Assembly (NCBI GenBank): GCA_911728455.2
Contig: OU452221.1
Coordinates: forward strand, 3,252,290-3,316,289
From: Marthasterias glacialis
Taxonomy: Eukaryota; Echinodermata; Asteroidea; Forcipulatida; Asteriidae
Reading direction: 5' to 3'
DNA: 64,000 nucleotides
The position numbers were made by a program, and so were the translations under genes. The notes under the pieces are model-generated. The model was not told the DNA's origin, did no database searches, and saw only the letters and a program-made list of their open reading frames with translations. Position 1 is the first letter of the stretch. Every line of letters begins with the position of its first letter. Below, in pieces: positions 58,801-64,000 of the stretch.

Positions 58801-61800
58801 AGGTTTTAAAGCAATAGTTTACTGTAGGGGATGGTGAATGAGACTGGTCACATGTCTGTGAAGATGTAGGTAGAGCGATTGTATGAAATGCTCCCTCTCC
58901 AACAATTCATGGACAAACATCCATTTTTGTACAACTTAAAACAACTTCACGACGGAATTACAAAATTGTTACCTTTCCTCTGTGCGGTACTAATTTTTTG
59001 GAACTTTCGGAATAATAAAGTTTGAGAATATCATTAAACTATGACTAAACACAGTAGAGACAACCAATGTTCTCATTAGAAACACCAGGATGTTTTGTTC
59101 TCTTTCGTGAAAATATGGAATGTCTTCATCGTGAATCGACCAATCCTTGGCCGTATGATAATCGGCCATGGATTGCTGGAATCTCAAACGTACCTCTCAT
59201 TTGCTGAATACAATGGTAAAAACAATGGTGGCAGCCTTTTGATCTCACAAAATCCTCATTTGTACAACAAACAAAGTTCTGGAATTGGGGAATACTTAAT
59301 AACCACCAGGAAAAGCAAGATTTCAAGCATAAATTTGTCCCCCTTAGTACGGGAAAAATGAAGCCTAGCATGGTGAGTGAATGGGTGTAATTATACGTCA
59401 ACCAGTCAACCAACCGCAACCAAAAGAGGATTGTACTAAAGTTGTTCCGAAACGTTTATACACGCTCACTGTGATTCAGTTTTGACAAAGTATGTGTAAT
59501 AAGACATCATAAGGCATCAAGTGGTAAACCTCTTCCAAACAAACCAAACCAAACTTGAGGACCCTTCTCGTCTTTCAAAGTGTGTGGGCCTCTTGATGCA
59601 AAATCGACAAGTTGAAAGACTATTTTGTTTACCTTTGTCGACATGAGTCTTGGGAATGAGATCTCTTTGATCTTTCGACGGGTGATCTTATTTCTGAAGG
59701 TGGCTGATCTCAACCTGTCGAAGCAATCTCTGCGTTTTCTCCTCCCACCTTCCTCATCGTCATCATCATCATCATCATATGCACTGCGTTCTTTCTTTAC
59801 CTTGGAGTAAATGTTATCAGGAACAATTAACTGCTTCCAATACTGATGCAAAAATGACACCAACTTAAAGTGAAATGTGCTAACTACTGCTCTCCCATCA
59901 TGCTATTTTAATTTATTCTTCAAACTCCAAAGAAATATGTTTCTTTTCCATATATCTTTTGATTCACCCAATAACTCACCAGATGCCAGTCATTGACTCC
60001 GTTTATTGGCTCTATTTCTACAATGGTATCCCGACGCTTGTTGTATCGATTACTGCTAGCTAAACCCACAAATCCAACGTTAGCTGACAGGGGGGAAAAA
60101 TGAATCAATCATAAAATAAATATATCAATTTACATTAAGAACAAAAATGAAACTTTATTTCAAAAATTATCAGAAGTTCTTTGTTGCTAACAAAAAAAAA
60201 ATACATCGATCAAGGAAGATCAAACTCAGTAAACGTGTCTTATAACTCAATAATTAAACATTTTTTACAATACAACGCAACGGCAAGAAATGCTATGAAT
60301 AAAAAAACCATCAGAGCAATTAACCTTTGATCTTTGACATGTAAAGTAGAAGAAATTGTCCGAGCAAACTGTACTTAATAACAAGAGTAAAAATAGCAAG
60401 TGATACAGAACAGCTTACCGTAGGCACTTTCCTCATCTCCCTGGGAGAACTTTAGAATAGGTCGGGAAATATTTGCATTGTCAACGTCTTGCTTCTCAAC
60501 GATGGTCATTTGATCGTTATCTCTAACCTGTAGGTTACCAAGGATAACAAAATACCAGTTAAAAAAGCCACAACAACATTTTTAATGATAAACCAGGCTA
60601 AAAACAAACAAACTAATCCAAAAGGAGATACATTTTTTTTTTGCAAGAGTGGGGGGCTTTATGTCTGAAACTTAACATTCTTCATCAGAATCTGAAACTT
60701 ACCTGGAAATCCTTTAGCATATTGATTCTTCGCCATTTGTCAGTCGGTGGTCTAGGATCCATGTCTGTTAACACAAGGCGACCACTTGTACCCTGACGCC
60801 ATTCTGATGATGAAGACAGACCAGCATTTCCATTATTGTTAGTTATTTTATTCAACAAACAGTACCAAACTGTTTAAAAAAAGAAACTTAACCAGTGTGC
60901 TTTGCCATAATTATATGACGTATGGAAGCAAAACAAGGTAGAGTAAAGGAAAAGGAAAGACAAATTCAAACAGGCCAAAGAAGTATGGAACGGATGATGC
61001 TATGAGTAAAGGAAAAGAAAAGACAAATTCAAACAGGCTAAAGAAGTATGGAACGGATGATGCTTGGATAAACAAGGAGAGACCGCAAAACATATGCTTA
61101 GATCAGGGATCGAACAAAAATCAATGATGCATTAGCCACCTAGGCAGAACAAAAGACAAAAGATGGAGCAAAATCACAACAGAATGGCAACCTCTATCTG
61201 GTAAAAGAAAATGTGGCAGACCTCGAGCAAGATGGAGAGACGAGATGGTCAGCAACATGGAAACAACAGCCTGGCAAACATATACACAGAACAGAAATAC
61301 TTGTCACAGTTTGGGAGAGGTCTTTTGCTGATGGGTTAATGATGATGATGACGATGAACAAACTTGCAACCTGAAAAAAGGTAGTTAATTACATTCATAT
61401 TGAGCTGGTTAAAACTTAATTTGTTTCCGACATACCAAGACTGACTTGGTTGGCACTGGGTCTGCTGGAGTAGGGTTTGTTACAATTGATGAAATCTAAG
61501 ATCTTCTCTTTGACCTGCGAGATGGTATCAACGTCTAGCACCTTGACTTCCTTGATGACAGTTCCTTCTTCATAAATGGACACGTTGAGAGTCTAAGGAG
61601 GTGCCAGATGAAAAAGTTCATGAAACTATTTAACTAGAACGTTTGATCCTCATGAAAAGTGCAGTTTTTTCTTTCATACATCAGAAAATAGTTTTCTTTT
61701 CTAAATCTCCCTCATGTTACCAACATTAACGTGACAAAAAAATCAATGAAACGAAAAAGCAGATGTAAGTGGTTTTGTGATTAAGTGGTATGGTGGCGCA

Positions 61801-63100
61801 GCTCCCTGTTTAATTTATACTACAATGTTAGAATGTATTACATAATGCAAAGGAATGCGCTCTAATGAGCGCCGTACACCTGTCGCATGATAGCGAAAAG
61901 AACAATAACTTCAATTTCACATAACCATTTTTATATTTAAATAAAAAGCATGAATACTAATCTAAGTAAACATTCCAAAAAATTAATTTGAATTTGTCTA
62001 TAAAAAACTCACAAGGGTATTGAACTCAATTTCCTCCTCCAACATCTTTTCAAAGTTGAGAGAATATCTTGAACTGCTGGTGAAGACATCAACTGGACCG
62101 CTCTCAGTCCGATGCTTGATGGCACGGTACAAGACAAACAGAGGATAGGCTGTGTGATGCTGAAAACAAAGACGTCATCAACACAGAGTTTTTCTTTCAA
62201 TGCTAAAACATTTCTTGTTGCTGGGTTTTACCTTGTGTGTCATTGATTTGGGAACATCAATTCATTGCAAACTTAATTTCATTATTAAACATGTCTACTA
62301 ACACATCATATCTTTCCCCCGGAAGCAAATAGTTTTTTAATCTCAAACCAACCAACAAAATATCAGATGGCAACAACTACTCATCCAAACTAAAAGTCTT
62401 TTGCATAAGATTATACTCACAAAATAGCAATATCAAGGTCCAAATTTCATTGTATGCAATTTTTATTTACCCCTTAGAAAAACTGAAGCATTTTCTTTCT
62501 TAAGTGAGCAATCCATACCTGAAGTTGGTCATACAGGCAAAGAGCAACCCAGTTTGATAGAAGCTTCTCCAAAATACTCTCATTTCTGTCAGGGAAAAAA
62601 AAATCAAGATTTTTAATTTCTGTACAAGAAAATTTCTTTGAAGAAAGATTTTGAGGAAATTTGTTTTACACTTCATAAAGAAAATTAATGAAACAATAGC
62701 ACAAATCGTTTTTGTTAGGACTATATTTTGATGTAAAGTTTTCACAGCAATAATGATATAAAAACCAATGAGTAACAGCGTCAAAAAAATCTTCAAAGTA
62801 TATTTCTCAGTAGGGTTACAAGCTTCGCTTGGTGTCCTTTCTCTATGGGATAACAATACAGAAAATAAGGTTTGTGGTAACACCATCTAATAGTCTCTCT
62901 AGTGACTTACAGTGGTTCTAAATGTGGTGTTTCAACTCAATATCTTTACCATTATGCTCTAATCGTCCTCATAAAGAAAACCCACACACATTAAAAAACA
63001 AATAAGAATTATGGATGAAAATTACCTAAGGAAGAGTTGTCGTGTACGACCGTTTTCAGCGGCCGTCTGGATGAGCTCTGTCATCAGAGTAATCATGATG
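55815..63100 (-). CDS. Plexin gene 3, C-terminal cytoplasmic part, partial at right edge
   Basis: Thirteen exons encode the last 519 residues of a plexin: 63100-63026, 62585-62519, 62159-62013, 61592-61436, 60803-60703, 60527-60419, 60083-59980, 59800-59633, 57968-57805, 57645-57498, 57348-57208, 57085-57011, 55919-55815 (TAG at 55817-55815). They correspond one to one to gene 2 exons 25-37 and have the same length in every case but one (168 against 159 bp for the acidic linker exon). Key blocks: [69 protein letters not shown]. It ends in GDDAV like gene 2. The linker exon has a poly-Asp run where gene 2 has poly-Glu. The first nucleotide at 63100 completes a codon begun in an exon beyond 64000. 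Protein similarity to gene 2 is high and flanking non-coding sequence is partly alignable. No disabling change was seen. Confidence 0.93.
56300..56700 (-). mobile_element. Two inverted SINE family B fragments
   Basis: GGGATTCGAACCC (B box inverted) occurs near 56407 and again near 56648, each with the AGTCCTGTG and cactga body blocks. They split a stretch that otherwise aligns with the gene 2 intron between exons 37 and 36. Confidence 0.75.
58110..58605 (-). mobile_element. About 500-bp non-autonomous element, copy in gene 3 intron
   Basis: Same element as 34840-35340 in opposite orientation. A fragment of the palindromic end is also at 14336-14415. Confidence 0.82.
60920..61350 (+). mobile_element. 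LINE 3' end fragment with (GATGAT)n tail
   Basis: A frame around 61200-61320 reads GKRKCGRPRARWRDEM and AWQTYTQNRNTCHSLGE, typical of the C-terminus of non-LTR retrotransposon polymerases. It ends in ATGATGATGATGACGATG. A unit of about 70 bp is duplicated at its left end. It is in the gene 3 intron between exons 60803-60703 and 61592-61436. Confidence 0.75.
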
Positions 63101-63679
63101 CTGACAAAGAAAATGATAAATGTATTCCAATGAGAATTGCAAAAAATAGTTAATGGCCTTACGTTTTGACCATAGCAGAGTCTTTCTCAAAGGCTATGAA
63201 TGACAACACAACACAAATGCAAGTATACTGGAGAAACAGAAGCAGTCAAGTGGAAAGAAGTGAAAAGAGAGAGGCAGAAAGCAGTCAGAAGATGCAAGAG
63301 ATGAACATTAAGGGATGAACTTCAAGTTTTCCTTTACAAGCTTGTTGGACAAGACGGTTTGCCTCTGCACAAATCTGTCAGAATTTCCACTGGTCATCAA
63401 TCTTAGAATCCTGATGTAAATATTGTTTGCAAAACCTGCTGCTAGTGTTAATTACAGGATTTGAACTTGCCAGTTGTCACCAGGCACATTTGGTTGCCTA
63501 GAGGGGTTAAAACATCTGCAAGGGGTTTCAATCCCACCCGAGTAGCCTGTGGATGTTTTTTTTCCGCAGGACTTAGAAAGCACTGAGTGAACACTAACCC
63601 AACATTGCTGTTTTGTGGTGTTTTACAACGCTGCAGCTATGACCGCTGCACACGACATGACAATAGCGCCTCATGATCA

Positions 63680-63962
63680 GGGCCCAATTTCATAGCGCTG
63701 CTTAACAGTAAGCAAATTTTCAGGCAAACTGTAGCAGAAAATTTTGCTTAGGTGTAAGTGTTCTTCACAGGTTAGCAAGAAAATTAGGCAGCCAACTTGC
63801 GCGTTCATCGTGTATTTGCATTGTTACGTCATTCATTTTCCTACAGTAAGCACTGAAAGGTTAGCATGCCTTTTCGTGTGCTTACGGTTAGCAGTGCTGT
63901 GAAATGGACATCGCACAGTAAGCACAAAATCAGCCGTTAAGCAGTTCTATGAAATTGGGCCC
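63680..63962. mobile_element. GGGCCCAATTTCATA MITE
   Basis: 283 bp with inverted ends GGGCCCAATTTCATAGCGCT and AGTTCTATGAAATTGGGCCC. It is in the gene 3 intron at the right edge. Confidence 0.88.
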
Positions 63963-64000
63963 AGCGCTCATGTGTACCAACCAGCATGGAGGATTGGCAT

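Overview
The window looks like an echinoderm nuclear genome, most likely a sea star. That is my inference from AT-rich, intron-rich DNA, many short inverted-repeat (MITE) families, tRNA-derived SINEs with a GCGCTATATAAG-type tail, and a Mag/K02A2.6-like Ty3/Gypsy element. No species was confirmed. There are no bacterial-style operons.

The protein-coding content is three plexin (semaphorin receptor) genes, all on the minus strand and head to tail. Gene 1 enters from the left edge. Its 5' half is present (15 coding exons, 313-10770, plus a likely non-coding first exon ending at 13449), covering the signal peptide, sema domain, PSI 1-3 and IPT 1-4. Its transmembrane and cytoplasmic parts lie beyond base 1. 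Gene 2 (15830-45520) is complete: 37 coding exons summing to 5865 bp, 1954 codons plus stop. It has the full order sema, PSI/IPT stalk, one membrane span, split RasGAP domain with inserted Rho-binding domain. Gene 3 (55815-63100) is only the last 13 exons, encoding the C-terminal 519 residues of the cytoplasmic region, and its 5' end lies beyond base 64000. Exon lengths are almost identical across paralogs. Genes 2 and 3 still share intronic and 3'-flanking sequence, so they are the more recent pair.

Between genes 2 and 3 (about 45.6-55.8 kb) is a mobile-element island. It holds an intact 4907-bp Ty3/Gypsy element with identical 173-bp LTRs, a 4-bp target duplication and one uninterrupted gag-pol frame, then MITEs, a SINE and a CR1/L2-like LINE tail. 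Introns of all three genes carry fold-back elements, TTAA-flanked MITEs, SINEs, minisatellites and a 2-kb array of 93-bp repeats.

The most notable signals are these. Two introns of gene 2 begin with tandem copies of the preceding exon end including its 5' splice site (about ten copies at 41.06-41.64 kb, three at 29.45-29.90 kb). A GC-AG intron sits at the same place in genes 1 and 2. The first Arg of the conserved RasGAP Arg pair appears to be missing in genes 2 and 3. The plexins would act at the plasma membrane as semaphorin receptors; the retrotransposon is unrelated and inserted near the 5' end of gene 2.
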